Shown here one piece after another: positions 7,442-16,958 of a stretch of DNA of 64,000 bases. The stretch's first letter is position 1, and each line of letters starts with the position of its first letter. The stretch lies in the NCBI GenBank assembly GCA_963665575.2, contig CAXXDW010000006.1, positions 744,001-808,000 on the forward strand. The letters are read 5' to 3'. The position numbers were made by a program, and so were the translations under genes. This stretch comes from Rariloculus sp963665575. GTDB lineage: Bacteria; Pseudomonadota; Gammaproteobacteria; Steroidobacterales; Rariloculaceae. Under the pieces are notes generated by a model. The model made no database searches. It was given only the letters and a program-made list of their open reading frames with translations, and was not told where the DNA came from.

Positions 7442-8974
7442 ATGAACGACAGCAGACAACTCATTCCTGCATCGAGCCGCTCGACGGTTTCGTTGGCAAC
7501 GACGCACGCCGTGGTTCCGATGCGCGCCACGGGTCCGACACCTGCCGTAGGTGCGACACCTGCCGTAAGCCAGACACCTGCCGTAGGCCAGACACCTGCC
7601 GTAGGCCAGACACCTGCGGTAGGTCTGACGCGCGCCGCAAGTCCGACGCGTGCCGCAAGCCTGACACGCGCCGTCGGCCTGACACGCGCCACATGCCTCA
7701 CCATTGCCGCAAGCTTCACATTCGGCGCGGCCGCGGCGCTCGCGCAGGACCTTCCAACCGCAGCTCCCGAGGCTGTCGGTTTCTCGGCAGAGCGGCTCGG
7801 GCGCGTCGACGCGCTGGTCGATGAGGCCATTGCCGACGATCAGATCGCCGGTGCCGTTGCGTTGATCGCCCGGGACGGCCAGATCGCACACTTCTCGGCT
7901 TACGGCATGGCTGACATCGACGACGGCGAGACGATGCGAACCGACTCGATCTTCCGCTTCGCTTCCATGACCAAGCCGATCACGAGTCTGGCCGTGATGA
8001 TGCTCTACGAGGAAGGCCGGTTTCTGCTCAATGAACCGGTCTCGAAATACATTCCCGAACTCGGCGATCTGAGCGTGCTGTCGACCGACGGCAAGGGCAG
8101 CGTGCCGGCCGCGAACCAGATTTCGATCCACGACCTCCTCACACACACCTCGGGATTGAGCTATCGCTTCCTCGCACAGGGCGCAGGCCCCGCGGAGGTC
8201 GCGCGCCAATACATCGAAGCCGGCGTGTCGGACGGTCTCACGCAGACCGAAGGCGTAATCGCGGACCTGCCGGCTCAACTTGCGCAAGCGCCCCTGCTGT
8301 TCGAACCGGGTACCCAATACGCCTACAGTCTCTCGATCGACGTGTTGGGCCGACTCGTCGAGGTCGTCTCCGGCATGACGCTGACAGAGTTCTTCGAAAG
8401 CCGCATCTTCGGGCCGCTCGGCATGGACGACACGGCGTTTTTCATCGATTCCGAAACCGCGGCCGAGCGGCTTGCGAGCGTCTACAGCAACGGTCCCGAC
8501 GGCAGCCTCATCGAACTCGGTCTGGAGCCGATCGTGTTCGACACGCTCGAGTACTCGGCGAGCTTCCACTACGACGGACCCCAGACCTATTTCTCCGGCG
8601 GCGCCGGTCTCGTATCGACGGCGGGCGACTACGCGCGCTTCCTGCAGCTCATGCTGAATGGCGGCGAGCTCGACGGCGCGCGGCTAATTTCCCCGAAGAC
8701 AGTGCAGTTCATGACGCGCAACCAGATCGGCCATCTCAACGTGGGACCGGGCATCAAGTTCGGTCTCGGCTTCGCCGTCATCGAGGATCCGGGCCGGGTC
8801 GGCGAGACGCAGTCGGCAGGCAACTACTACTGGGGCGGATTCTTCAACACGAGCTTCTTCGTGGACCCGAGCGAGCGGATGTTCGCCATCATGTTGACGC
8901 AGCGTTTCCCGGGGGACGAGACGAACGTGCGCGACAAGTTCATCGCAGCGGTCTACCAGGCCCTGGTTGAGTGA
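7442..8974 (+). CDS. Secreted serine hydrolase, beta-lactamase/class C-like family
   Basis: 510 residues from the ATG at 7442, which follows GGAGACGGAAG. The mature domain (after ALA-QD near residue 102) has the SxxK motif SMTK, the YxxS segment YAYSLS and the HTSG block of the beta-lactamase/esterase EstB-like family; this group includes esterases, peptidases and few true lactamases. Between residues ~32 and ~86 the leader carries a chain of six-residue repeats (TPAVGQ drifting to LTRAAS), so the n-region of the signal peptide is unusually long; a later ATG at 7520 also lies before most repeats. Substrate unknown. Confidence 0.87.
   Translation: MNDSRQLIPASSRSTVSLATTHAVVPMRATGPTPAVGATPAVSQTPAVGQTPAVGQTPAVGLTRAASPTRAASLTRAVGLTRATCLTIAASFTFGAAAALAQDLPTAAPEAVGFSAERLGRVDALVDEAIADDQIAGAVALIARDGQIAHFSAYGMADIDDGETMRTDSIFRFASMTKPITSLAVMMLYEEGRFLLNEPVSKYIPELGDLSVLSTDGKGSVPAANQISIHDLLTHTSGLSYRFLAQGAGPAEVARQYIEAGVSDGLTQTEGVIADLPAQLAQAPLLFEPGTQYAYSLSIDVLGRLVEVVSGMTLTEFFESRIFGPLGMDDTAFFIDSETAAERLASVYSNGPDGSLIELGLEPIVFDTLEYSASFHYDGPQTYFSGGAGLVSTAGDYARFLQLMLNGGELDGARLISPKTVQFMTRNQIGHLNVGPGIKFGLGFAVIEDPGRVGETQSAGNYYWGGFFNTSFFVDPSERMFAIMLTQRFPGDETNVRDKFIAAVYQALVE
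7536..7700 (+). repeat. 18-base minisatellite inside the hydrolase leader
   Basis: About nine tandem copies of an 18-base unit (ACACCTGCCGTAGGCCAG and derivatives). The first five are near-identical and later ones drift to ACGCGCGCCGCAAGCCTG. The unit keeps frame and encodes TPAVGQ to LTRAAS, blending into the hydrophobic core of the signal peptide, which suggests it arose by expansion of that sequence. Confidence 0.9.
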
Positions 8975-9014
8975 GGATGCGGCCCGCGGCCCTGCCCGGG
9001 CCGAGCGGCCGAGC

Positions 9015-9545
9015 CTATTCAGCCGGCGGCACCTGCTCGACCATGTACTCGACCGCCGAGGCGACCTCGGCGTCGGACAGATCGACGCGCCCGCCCTTGG
9101 CCGGCATGAACCCGACCTCGCCCTGGTAACCGGCGAGGGAGCGCTCGTGGAGTATCTCCATACCCTGCTCGATTCTCGGGAGCCAGGCTTCGGCGTCGCC
9201 GATCACCGGCGCGCCGCCGACTCCGGGCTCCGAGTGGCATAGGTAACAGGCCTCGTTATAGGTCTGCGCGCCGGTGAGCACCGTGTCGACCGGCGCGGGC
9301 GCCGCGATGGCGACGGTAGTGGCAGCCGCCGCTTCGAGCTCGGGGTCACCGATCAGCAGCACACTCCCGACCGGACGAATCCGCTCCATGATGGCGGCCT
9401 GGACGTCGGGATCGTCGAGCGGGAACCGGTCGCGCGCTTCAAATGCCGACATGCGCACGAAGAACGCAAGCCCGGCGATCACGCCGACAAAAATGCCGAG
9501 CGCAAGCATGAAGCTGTCAAAGAACCGATGATCCCGTGTGCTCAA
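9015..9545 (-). CDS. Membrane-anchored cytochrome c5-like protein
   Basis: 176 residues. One N-terminal transmembrane segment (about 12-30), a charged and alanine-rich linker, then a class I cytochrome c domain with haem motif CYLCH (about 100-104) and a distal methionine in GFMPAKGG, followed by LSDAEVASAVEYMV, the usual C-terminal helix. Periplasmic electron carrier of the cytochrome c5 type found in many gammaproteobacteria. It converges on the hydrolase gene; comM lies upstream on the same strand, 64 bases away. Confidence 0.9.
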   Translation of the reverse strand: MSTRDHRFFDSFMLALGIFVGVIAGLAFFVRMSAFEARDRFPLDDPDVQAAIMERIRPVGSVLLIGDPELEAAAATTVAIAAPAPVDTVLTGAQTYNEACYLCHSEPGVGGAPVIGDAEAWLPRIEQGMEILHERSLAGYQGEVGFMPAKGGRVDLSDAEVASAVEYMVEQVPPAE

Positions 9546-9609
9546 GGTGCGTTCCGGAGGGCTGAAGCGGCGCGATTATAGCCCAGCGAATCGGGCTGAC
9601 CAGCACCGC

Positions 9610-11109
9610 TCAACGGCTCCGATCGAGACAGCGCATCTGCAGCGCTTCGGCCAGATGGCCGACCTCGGGTTTCTCAGAGCCGGCGAGATCGGCGATGGTT
9701 CTTGCCGTGCGTAGCACCCGCACGGTGCCCCGCGCGCTGAGCTGCCACTTCCGTACGGCCTGCTTGAGCAACGCGAGCCCCTCACTGTCGAGCGGTACCG
9801 CACGCCAGAGCGCCGCATCGGCGAGCCCGGCGTTCAGGCAGCCGTCGCGGGCAAGCTGCCGTTCACGTGCTGCGGCGATGCGCTTGCCAAGTTCAGCGGA
9901 TTCCGGTGGGGAGCTCTCCGCGGCAAGCTCCCCGAAACTCACCTGCGGCACCTCGATGTGCAGGTCGAAACGGTCGAGCAGCGGACCCGAGATGCGGCCC
10001 TGGTACTGCTGCAGCCGCGTCAGAGAGCATCGGCAGCGGTCGGTGCCGTCGCCGAGGTAACCGCAGGGACAGGGATTCATCGCGGCGACCAACTGGAACC
10101 GGGCCGGAAAGGAGATCTGTTCGCGTACGCGGGAGATCCTGACGACTCCGGATTCCATCGGTTCACGCAACGCCTCAAGCGCCATGCGGGAGAATTCCGG
10201 CAACTCGTCGAGGAACAGCACGCCGCGATGCGCGAGAGAGACTTCGCCCGGACGCGGCCGCGCGCCGCCGCCGACGAGCGCCTGTGCCGATGTCGTATGG
10301 TGCGGCGCCCGGAACGGCGGATCGATGCCGTTGGCAAGTGCCGAGCGTTCGCCCGCGACCGAGGCGATGCTCGCAACGCAGAGCGCGTCTTCCCAGTCGA
10401 GCGCCGGAATCAGCCCGCGCAGGCGTTCTGCGAGCATGCTCTTGCCGCTGCCGGGCGGCCCGACCATGAGCAGATTGTGGCCGCCGGCGGCGGCGACGGT
10501 CAGGGCGCGCTTCGCCGCGGCGTGACCGCGCACGTCGCTGAGGTCGGCCGCACGCAGGCGGTTTCGGGGTGGCTTGCGCGGTTCGATACGCCTCAGGCGT
10601 GCGTTGCCGTGCAGAAACTCGATGACCTCGGTGAGATGGCTCGCCCAATAGACCTCGGCGTCTTCGACGAGAGCGGCTTCGTCGGCATTCCCGGCGGGCA
10701 GGACCACGCGCCGTTTCGCGGCCCGCGCGGCGAGCACCGCGGGCAACGCGCCCGTGACGGGCCTGAGTTCGCCGCCGAGCGCGAGTTCGCCGATGAATTC
10801 GATGTCGTCGACCTTCCAGGCGAGCTTGTTGTTCGCCTTGACGACGCCGAGTGCGATCGCGAGATCGAAGCGCCCACCGTCCTTCGGCACGTCGGCCGGA
10901 CCGAGATGGGCGGTGATCTTGCTGGGAGGGACCGGCAGCCCGCTCGTGTGCAACGCCGCGCGCACGCGATCGCGGCTCTCGCGCACGGCGGCCGTCGGCA
11001 GCCCGGTGATCGCGAAGCTCGGCAGGCCGCCGGCGAGATGCACTTCGACCGTCACCTCGAAGGCCGTGAGCCCGGCCTGGCCCCGGCTGATCAGCCGCGC
11101 GAGGGACAC
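9610..11109 (-). CDS. comM: YifB/ComM Mg-chelatase-like AAA ATPase
   Basis: 499 residues, GTG start. The N-terminal Lon-protease-like fold (ISRGQAGLTAFEVTVEVHLAGGLPSFAITGLP) is followed by an Mg-chelatase AAA core with Walker A GPPGSGKSM and the Cys-containing AAMNPCPCGYLGD block, then the C-terminal helical Mg_chelatase_C domain (LSARGTVRVLRTARTIADL). ComM proteins form hexameric helicases that promote branch migration during natural transformation and recombination. Length and domain order match the family. ubiK lies 108 bases upstream on the same strand, as in many gammaproteobacteria. Confidence 0.95.
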   Translation of the reverse strand: MSLARLISRGQAGLTAFEVTVEVHLAGGLPSFAITGLPTAAVRESRDRVRAALHTSGLPVPPSKITAHLGPADVPKDGGRFDLAIALGVVKANNKLAWKVDDIEFIGELALGGELRPVTGALPAVLAARAAKRRVVLPAGNADEAALVEDAEVYWASHLTEVIEFLHGNARLRRIEPRKPPRNRLRAADLSDVRGHAAAKRALTVAAAGGHNLLMVGPPGSGKSMLAERLRGLIPALDWEDALCVASIASVAGERSALANGIDPPFRAPHHTTSAQALVGGGARPRPGEVSLAHRGVLFLDELPEFSRMALEALREPMESGVVRISRVREQISFPARFQLVAAMNPCPCGYLGDGTDRCRCSLTRLQQYQGRISGPLLDRFDLHIEVPQVSFGELAAESSPPESAELGKRIAAARERQLARDGCLNAGLADAALWRAVPLDSEGLALLKQAVRKWQLSARGTVRVLRTARTIADLAGSEKPEVGHLAEALQMRCLDRSR

Positions 11110-11217
11110 GCGCGGTGCCTGTGGAGCACCGGGACACGGTCGAAAATCGTGCCCGCCTGGCTGTGAACGGAAGAACGACAGGTACGGCGCAGGTCCGCTA
11201 CCGGCGCGGCCGACGGG

Positions 11218-11478
11218 TCAATCGCTGTCGAGCGACTCCTCGAGTTCGGCGAGCCGCGCCTCGAGTTTCTCGAGCTTCTCGCGGGTGCGTTCGAGTACGG
11301 CGGTCTGCAGGTCGAATTCCTCACGGCTCACCAGATCCATGCGCTCGATGCCCGACTGCAGCAGCGACTTGAAGTTGCGCTCTACATCCTCGCCCAGAGC
11401 CTTGACGTTCGCCGGAACAGCCTCGGTCAGTTGGCGGGCGAGCTTGTCGAGATCGAAGCCCTTGGCCTTTTCGTTCAT
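11218..11478 (-). CDS. ubiK: Ubiquinone biosynthesis accessory factor UbiK (BMFP coiled-coil)
   Basis: 86 residues, the usual size for UbiK/YqiC. The first half is amphipathic and membrane-seeking (LDKLARQLTEAVPANVKAL) and the second half is a coiled coil (VLERTREKLEKLEARLAELEESL). UbiK binds UbiJ and supports aerobic ubiquinone assembly in the Ubi complex; ubiJ is present at 22 kb. It is divergent from hemX, separated by 413 bases. Confidence 0.92.
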   Translation of the reverse strand: MNEKAKGFDLDKLARQLTEAVPANVKALGEDVERNFKSLLQSGIERMDLVSREEFDLQTAVLERTREKLEKLEARLAELEESLDSD

Positions 11479-11891
11479 TTCACTTTCCTTGAGGAACGGT
11501 TGCGACTGTCGAATCCGCTGAAGATGTCCAGAAAGAGGGCGATCATAACTCGCCGGTCGGCATCGCGGCGCGCATGGTGGATTTTGGCGCTCGCGCAGGC
11601 ATGCACGCGGCCTGCCTGGTATCAGGCCGCGGCTCGGGGGATTTCGGTGCCCGCGTAGTCACGCAAGGCAGGAATCCGGCGGTGTCGGATGATTCGCGGA
11701 GCACGCGGGTAGCCTGTGGCGGAGGTTTCGCACCACATCGGGCTCGGCGTTCGGATGCAGCGCGACGTTCGCCGCGTACTGCTAAACTTCTGACGATCTT
11801 GCCGGGGGCATGGCGTGCGGCGGATACCCGGTCCGCCAGCACGCGGGCCTCGAAACGAGACGGCGCTTGATCTATTCCGAGCGATGAACCA
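11479..11891. other. Divergent intergenic region ubiK/hemX
   Basis: 413 bases between the divergent ubiK and hemX starts. No convincing gene. One perfect 8-bp inverted repeat, GCGGCCTG/CAGGCCGC (11607-11630), is seen. Promoters for both genes should lie here, but no clear -35/-10 pair stands out. Confidence 0.6.
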
Positions 11892-13160
11892 ATGAGCAGG
11901 AAAAAAACGCCGAGCCAGCCGGATCCGGACGGCAGCCTCCAACGGGAGGAGGCCGCAGCGGAGAACGTCGAGGCTGCGGCCGAAGGCGAAACGGAAGCTG
12001 CCGGGGAGAGTGCGTCCGACGCAAGCGCAACCGCCGAACCTGAAGCGCCACGCGACGCCGCGCGCACGATTGCCGCGAGTGTCGGCCGCAAGCGCCCGGC
12101 GAAGCTCGGCGCCGCGGTGGCGTTTCTCGCGGCCACAGGCGTCGCGACCGCTGCGGCGGTGCTGTGGTGGCAGTTTCTGCAGGGCTACGTCAGCGGCGAC
12201 GACAGCCGCGCGGCGCTCGACAGCGAAGTGGAATCTACGCCCCCTGGTGACGGGGATGACATTGCAGCCGGCGCCGGCGGGGACGGCATCGAGGCGGCGC
12301 TGCGCAGCCTCGACGCGCGCATCGCGACACTCGGCGAGGAACTGACCGCGAGCCGTGCCGAGCTCGAGGTTCGCGTCGACCGTGCCGAGGCATTGCTCGA
12401 AAACCTGCCGGCGCGATTCGCGGCACTGGAGCGACGCGTCAACGCGATCCAGGGCAGCACGCGCGAAGCGCGCGAAAACCTGTTGCGCGAGGAAGCCGAA
12501 TACTATCTGACGCTCGCCAACACCGAACTTGATGTGGCCGGGCGCTGGGACAGTGCGATCTCGGCGCTTCAGATCGCCGACGACACGCTACGCGAACTCG
12601 GTAACCCGGCACTGCGCCCCGTGCGCGAGGCGATCGCCGACGAACTCATCGCGCTCAATTCCGTAGCGCTGCCTGACATCGAAGGCATCGTCATCACCCT
12701 CGGAGGCTTGCTCGAACAGGGGCCCGGACTGCCGTTGCGTCCGGGCGGTCCGAACCGGTTCGCAGCGCCGGAAACGGGGCTGGAGGACGCGGAACCCGGT
12801 CTCGACAGGCTTTGGCTCGGTGTGAGGAACGCGCTGCGCAGCGTCGTGTCCGTCGAACGACGCGAGGCGCCCATCGCCCCGGTGCTCACGGCCGCGGAGC
12901 AACAGCTCGCCCGGCGGCAACTGCAACTGGAGCTTCAGCTCGCGCGGCTCGCAGCGACGGGCGCTCGTCAGGAGGCCTTCTCGGCCGGCGTGATCGCCGC
13001 GCGTGCCCTGCTCGAGCAGGACTTCGACGTGGAGAGCGTGGCCGTCCGCAACGCCGTCGCGCTGCTCGATGAACTCGCGCAGACAAACGTTGCGCCGGTC
13101 AGGCCGGATATCGGCGGCTCGCTGACGGTACTTCGTGCGCTCGCCGCCGAGGGCGAGTAA
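11892..13160 (+). CDS. hemX: HemX-like membrane protein (uroporphyrinogen-III methyltransferase-related)
   Basis: 422 residues. A low-complexity acidic/alanine N-terminus (1-60) is followed by one transmembrane helix (about 75-97, AAVAFLAATGVATAAAVLWW) and a periplasmic coiled-coil domain typical of HemX (REARENLLREEAEYYLTLANTELDV; IADDTLREL). Despite its common name, HemX has no proven methyltransferase activity. Its stop codon overlaps the hemY start (TAATG), so the two are translationally coupled. The usual upstream partners hemC and hemD are not in this window. Confidence 0.9.
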   Translation: MSRKKTPSQPDPDGSLQREEAAAENVEAAAEGETEAAGESASDASATAEPEAPRDAARTIAASVGRKRPAKLGAAVAFLAATGVATAAAVLWWQFLQGYVSGDDSRAALDSEVESTPPGDGDDIAAGAGGDGIEAALRSLDARIATLGEELTASRAELEVRVDRAEALLENLPARFAALERRVNAIQGSTREARENLLREEAEYYLTLANTELDVAGRWDSAISALQIADDTLRELGNPALRPVREAIADELIALNSVALPDIEGIVITLGGLLEQGPGLPLRPGGPNRFAAPETGLEDAEPGLDRLWLGVRNALRSVVSVERREAPIAPVLTAAEQQLARRQLQLELQLARLAATGARQEAFSAGVIAARALLEQDFDVESVAVRNAVALLDELAQTNVAPVRPDIGGSLTVLRALAAEGE

Positions 13161-14386
13161 TGCGCTACGGGATCTGGGGTATCGCGGCCCTGATCGTCGG
13201 CGCGTTCGCCGCGCACTTCCTGTTGCAGGACAACGGCTACGTGCTCATCAACTTCAGGGGCTACGTCGTCGAGATGTCGGTTCCGGGTTTGATCCTCGCA
13301 CTCATCGTACTTTACGTGCTCGTGCGGGTGCTCGTGAGAATCTGGCGCATGCCGCGCGATCTCGGCGCGGCCGTGGCCGAGCACCGGGTCAAGCGCGCGC
13401 ACCGCAAGCTGACGCGCGGATTCATCCACCTCTCGGAAGGCGACTGGCGCACCGGCGAGCGCCTCCTGACTCGCGGCCTCAAGGGTTCGGACACGCCGCT
13501 CGTCAACTACCTCATGGCCGCGCGGGCGGCGCAGTTGCAGGGCTCCGCCGACCGGCGCAACGAATGGCTCAAGCTCGCCTACGAGGAGCTTCCGGAGGCC
13601 GAAACGGCGGTGCTGCTGACCCAGGCGGAACTGCAGTTCGAGGCCGGGGAATTCGAGCGGGCGCTCGCGACGCTCGAGCGGATTCTCGGATCGAACGCGA
13701 GCCATCCTGCGGCCCTGGGACTGCTGGCGCAGACCTGCCGGGCGCTCGGGGACCGGCAGCAACTGGGCGAGCTGCTGCCCCGACTCGGGCACGCGAAACT
13801 CAAACCGGAGTTGCTCGAAAGCACCGCCGCGGACGGCTTTGCCTGGCTCGTCGACAGCGACAGTCTGACCCTCGAGGATCTGGAAAAGCACTGGTCCGCG
13901 TTGCCGGCGAAGCTCCGCAAGGCGCCGAGACTCATCCGTCTGCGCGCGCTCGCGCTCGCGCGGCTCGGCAAGGGGGAACAGGCCGAACGCGAACTGCGCG
14001 CTGCGCTCAAGCGAAGCTGGGCGGCGGATGTCGTGCGCACCTATGGGGAGGTCAGGGGCGCCGACTCCATCCGGCAGCTCAGGCAGGCCGAGAGCTGGCT
14101 CGAGGAACACCCGGAGGACGGGACGCTGCTGCAGGCGACTGCGCGCCTGTGCATGTCGAACGAGCTCTGGGGCAAGGCGAGGAGCTATCTCGAATCGAGC
14201 CTGGCGCTCGCCCCTGACGCGGACGGCTACGCCCTCTACGGCCGACTGCTCGATGAGTTGGGCGAAGGCGAGAAGGCCGCGCTGTCCTACCGCTCGGGGT
14301 TGAATCTCGTGAGCGGCTCCGACCCGGATGTCCCGGCGCTCGACGCGCCGCAGGCGGTTGCCCGCCTGTCCGGCGGAGAAACCTAG
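13160..14386 (+). CDS. hemY: HemY TPR-type inner-membrane protein
   Basis: 408 residues. Two N-terminal transmembrane segments (about 5-22 and 43-62, ending in VRIWRMPRDL) are followed by the HemY_N signature and a C-terminal array of TPR-like helices (AQLQGSADRRNEWLKLAYEELPEAETAVLLTQAEL and others). Belongs to the proteobacterial HemX/HemY pair linked to haem synthesis by gene neighbourhood; this is not the protoporphyrinogen oxidase also called HemY. A REP-like sequence begins at its stop codon. Confidence 0.92.
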   Translation: MRYGIWGIAALIVGAFAAHFLLQDNGYVLINFRGYVVEMSVPGLILALIVLYVLVRVLVRIWRMPRDLGAAVAEHRVKRAHRKLTRGFIHLSEGDWRTGERLLTRGLKGSDTPLVNYLMAARAAQLQGSADRRNEWLKLAYEELPEAETAVLLTQAELQFEAGEFERALATLERILGSNASHPAALGLLAQTCRALGDRQQLGELLPRLGHAKLKPELLESTAADGFAWLVDSDSLTLEDLEKHWSALPAKLRKAPRLIRLRALALARLGKGEQAERELRAALKRSWAADVVRTYGEVRGADSIRQLRQAESWLEEHPEDGTLLQATARLCMSNELWGKARSYLESSLALAPDADGYALYGRLLDELGEGEKAALSYRSGLNLVSGSDPDVPALDAPQAVARLSGGET

Positions 14387-14427
14387 CAGCCCGCGGCAAG
14401 AGTCGCGCGAAGCACCGAGACCGGCGA
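14385..14427. repeat. REP-like sequence after hemY
   Basis: The half-element AGCAGCCCGCGGCAAGAG beginning at the hemY stop codon matches the left arm of the larger inverted repeats at 21930 and 56045, including the trailing GCACCGAGACCGGC block. No matching right arm is found, so it may be a decayed copy. Confidence 0.5.
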
Positions 14428-14473
14428 GGCGTCCGCCTGAATAGCTGGCGCGCCCCGGCAGCGGCGATGTCGA

Positions 14474-15967
14474 TCACTCGATCCCGAGCTCTTCCCAGAT
14501 CCCGTCGATCCGCTCGACGACCTCCGGAGTCATCGTGATCGGCCGCCCCCAGTTGCGCGTCACTTCGCCCGGCCACTTGTTGGTCGCGTCGATGCCGAGC
14601 TTGGAGCCGAGGCCCGAGACCGGCGACGCGAAGTCGAGGTAATCGATCGGCGTCGATTCCACGAGCAGCGTGTCGCGGGCCGGATCGACGCGCGTCGAAA
14701 TGGCCCAGATCACGTCCGGCCACGAGCGCACGTCGATGTCCTCGTCGACGACGATCACGATCTTCGTGTACATGAACTGGCGCAGGAACGACCAGACGCC
14801 GAACATGATGCGGCGCGGATGGCCGATGTACTCCTTGCGCATGCTGACGACGGCGACCCGGTACGAGCACGCTTCGCTCGGCAGGTAGAAGTCGGCGATC
14901 TCAGGAAACTGGGCGCGCAGCAGCGGCACGAACACATCGTTGAGCGCGAGGCCGAGCACCGCGGGCTCGTCGGGCGGCCGGCCCGTGTAGGTCGTGTGGT
15001 AGATCGGATCGCTGCGGTGCGTGATCCGCTCCACGGTCATGACGGGGAAGTGCTCGACCTCGTTGTAGTAGCCCGTGTGATCGCCGAACGGACCTTCGGG
15101 CGCCGTGTCGTCGGGCGCGATGTATCCCTCGAGCGTGATCTCCGCGTGCGCCGGCACGAGCAGGTCGGAGCCCACGCACTTGACGAGGTCCGTGCGCCGG
15201 CCGCGCAGCAGGCCCGCGAAGGAGTACTCCGAGAGCGTGTTCGGGATCGGCGTGACGGCGGCGAGGATCGTCGCGGGGTCCGCGGCGATGCTGACGGCGA
15301 CCGGGAACGGCTCCCCGGGGTACCGCGCCTGCCAGGCCGCGAAGTCGGTCGCGCCGCCGCGGTGCGCGAGCCAGCGCATGATCGCGCGGTTGCGGCCGAT
15401 GACTTGCTGGCGGTAGATGCCGAGATTCTGCCGCCCGCCGTCAGGATCGCGGGTCGTCGTCAGTCCCCAGGTGATGAGCGGTCCGGCGTCCTCGGGCCAG
15501 CAGGTCTGGATCGGCCAGGCCCCGAGGTCGACGTCGTCGCCTTCGATCCGGATTTCCTGGCAGGGCGCCGAGCGCAGCGTGCGCGGCGCCATCTTGAGCA
15601 CTTCCCTGAGCAGCGGCAGCTTCGACCAGGCATCGCCGACGCCGCGCGGCGCCTCGGGCGACCTGAGCATGGCCAGCAGCTTGCCGAGATCCTCGAATCC
15701 TTCGGGGCCTTCGATTCCGAGTGCGGCGGCAATCCGATCCGCCGTGCCGAACAGGTTCGTGAGCACGCGCACGCCGCTGTCGCCGACCGACCTGAAGAGC
15801 AGCGCCGGACCCTGGCGTGCGAGCGTGCGCCGGGAGACCTCGGTGAGTTCAAGATGCGGGTCGACGGGCGTAGAGATCTCGCGCAGGTCGCCGCGTTCGT
15901 CGAGCAGATCGAGAAAGTCGCGCAGATCGACGATTTTCTGTTGCGGTGCCGGCCAGAGCGAGTCCAT
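14474..15967 (-). CDS. ubiD: 4-hydroxy-3-polyprenylbenzoate decarboxylase UbiD
   Basis: 497 residues, full length. UbiD removes the C-1 carboxylate of the ubiquinone precursor using prenylated FMN. The sequence opens with DLRDFLDLLDERGDL and DPHLELTEVSRRTLARQGPALLF, and contains the family blocks EGPFGDHTGYY (the E-R-E catalytic and metal region) and YTGRPPDEPAVLG. The partner UbiX, which makes prenyl-FMN, is not in the window. Convergent with hemY; divergent from dapF. Confidence 0.96.
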   Translation of the reverse strand: MDSLWPAPQQKIVDLRDFLDLLDERGDLREISTPVDPHLELTEVSRRTLARQGPALLFRSVGDSGVRVLTNLFGTADRIAAALGIEGPEGFEDLGKLLAMLRSPEAPRGVGDAWSKLPLLREVLKMAPRTLRSAPCQEIRIEGDDVDLGAWPIQTCWPEDAGPLITWGLTTTRDPDGGRQNLGIYRQQVIGRNRAIMRWLAHRGGATDFAAWQARYPGEPFPVAVSIAADPATILAAVTPIPNTLSEYSFAGLLRGRRTDLVKCVGSDLLVPAHAEITLEGYIAPDDTAPEGPFGDHTGYYNEVEHFPVMTVERITHRSDPIYHTTYTGRPPDEPAVLGLALNDVFVPLLRAQFPEIADFYLPSEACSYRVAVVSMRKEYIGHPRRIMFGVWSFLRQFMYTKIVIVVDEDIDVRSWPDVIWAISTRVDPARDTLLVESTPIDYLDFASPVSGLGSKLGIDATNKWPGEVTRNWGRPITMTPEVVERIDGIWEELGIE

Positions 15968-16136
15968 TTATAATCTTGGCGCCGTTAGTTGTTCAGACGG
16001 GTTCCGTTCGACGCGTTCGATCGGCCGAAGCAGCGGATGATAGCGGATTCGCAACGGCGAATTCCCGCCGCCTCGCGGGTTCCCGGGCGGGCCGGGTTGC
16101 GATATTCCATCCTCCGACCGGAGCATTGCCAGCGCC

Positions 16137-16958
16137 ATGCAGCTTGAATTCGCAAAAATGCACGGTCTCGGTAACGACTTCATGATCGTCCGCTGGCCGG
16201 ACGGCGTCGATGTACCGTCGCCGGAACGCGTTCGCGAACTTGCGGACCGGCGCCTCGGGGTCGGCTTCGACCAGTTGCTGCTCGTCGGTGCGACGAGCGC
16301 CGATGGCACAGGCGCAAGCTACCGGATCTTCAATGCCGACGGCGGGGAAGTGGAGCAGTGCGGCAACGGCGCGCGCTGCGTTGCGAGCTTCCTGGCGGAA
16401 GCGCCCGGCGAAAAACTGAACCTGACGAGCCGCGGCGGCACGATCGAGACCGAGGTCCTCGACGATGGGCTGGTTAGGGTGAGCTTCGGCGAGCCCGACT
16501 TCGAGCCTGAGTCCCTGCCGTTCGAGACGCCGCGCCGCAGCGGTCGCTATCGCCTGGCGCTCGAGAACGGCGAGGCGCAGTTCGGCGCCGTGTCCGTCGG
16601 CAATCCGCATGCCGTGATCGAGGTGAATTCGGTGGATGGCGCGCCGGTCGGTATACTTGGCGCGGAGCTGGCCGTGCACCGGGCCTTCCCGCAAGGCGTC
16701 AATGTCGGCTTCATGCAGCGCGAAGACCGCGAACATGTACGGCTCAGGGTGTTCGAGCGCGGCGTAGGGGAAACGCGGGCGTGCGGCACCGGGGCGGCGG
16801 CGGCGGTGGCCGTCGGCCGAAGCCGGGGGCAGCTTGCCGACGAGGTGACAGTGAGTCTGCCGGGCGGCACATTGCGTGTCAGTTGGCCCGGGCCCGGAGC
16901 GCCCCTGCGGCAGACCGGCCCGGCAACCAGGGTATACGAGGGCCGAGTCGAGCTATGA
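16137..16958 (+). CDS. dapF: Diaminopimelate epimerase
   Basis: 273 residues. Interconverts LL- and meso-diaminopimelate for lysine and peptidoglycan synthesis. Both catalytic cysteines are visible: VEQCGNGARC (about residue 73) and ACGTGAAAAV (about 218). The N-terminus KMHGLGNDFMIV is typical. Its stop overlaps the next start (ATGA), opening the conserved dapF-DUF484-xerC set. Confidence 0.97.
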   Translation: MQLEFAKMHGLGNDFMIVRWPDGVDVPSPERVRELADRRLGVGFDQLLLVGATSADGTGASYRIFNADGGEVEQCGNGARCVASFLAEAPGEKLNLTSRGGTIETEVLDDGLVRVSFGEPDFEPESLPFETPRRSGRYRLALENGEAQFGAVSVGNPHAVIEVNSVDGAPVGILGAELAVHRAFPQGVNVGFMQREDREHVRLRVFERGVGETRACGTGAAAAVAVGRSRGQLADEVTVSLPGGTLRVSWPGPGAPLRQTGPATRVYEGRVEL

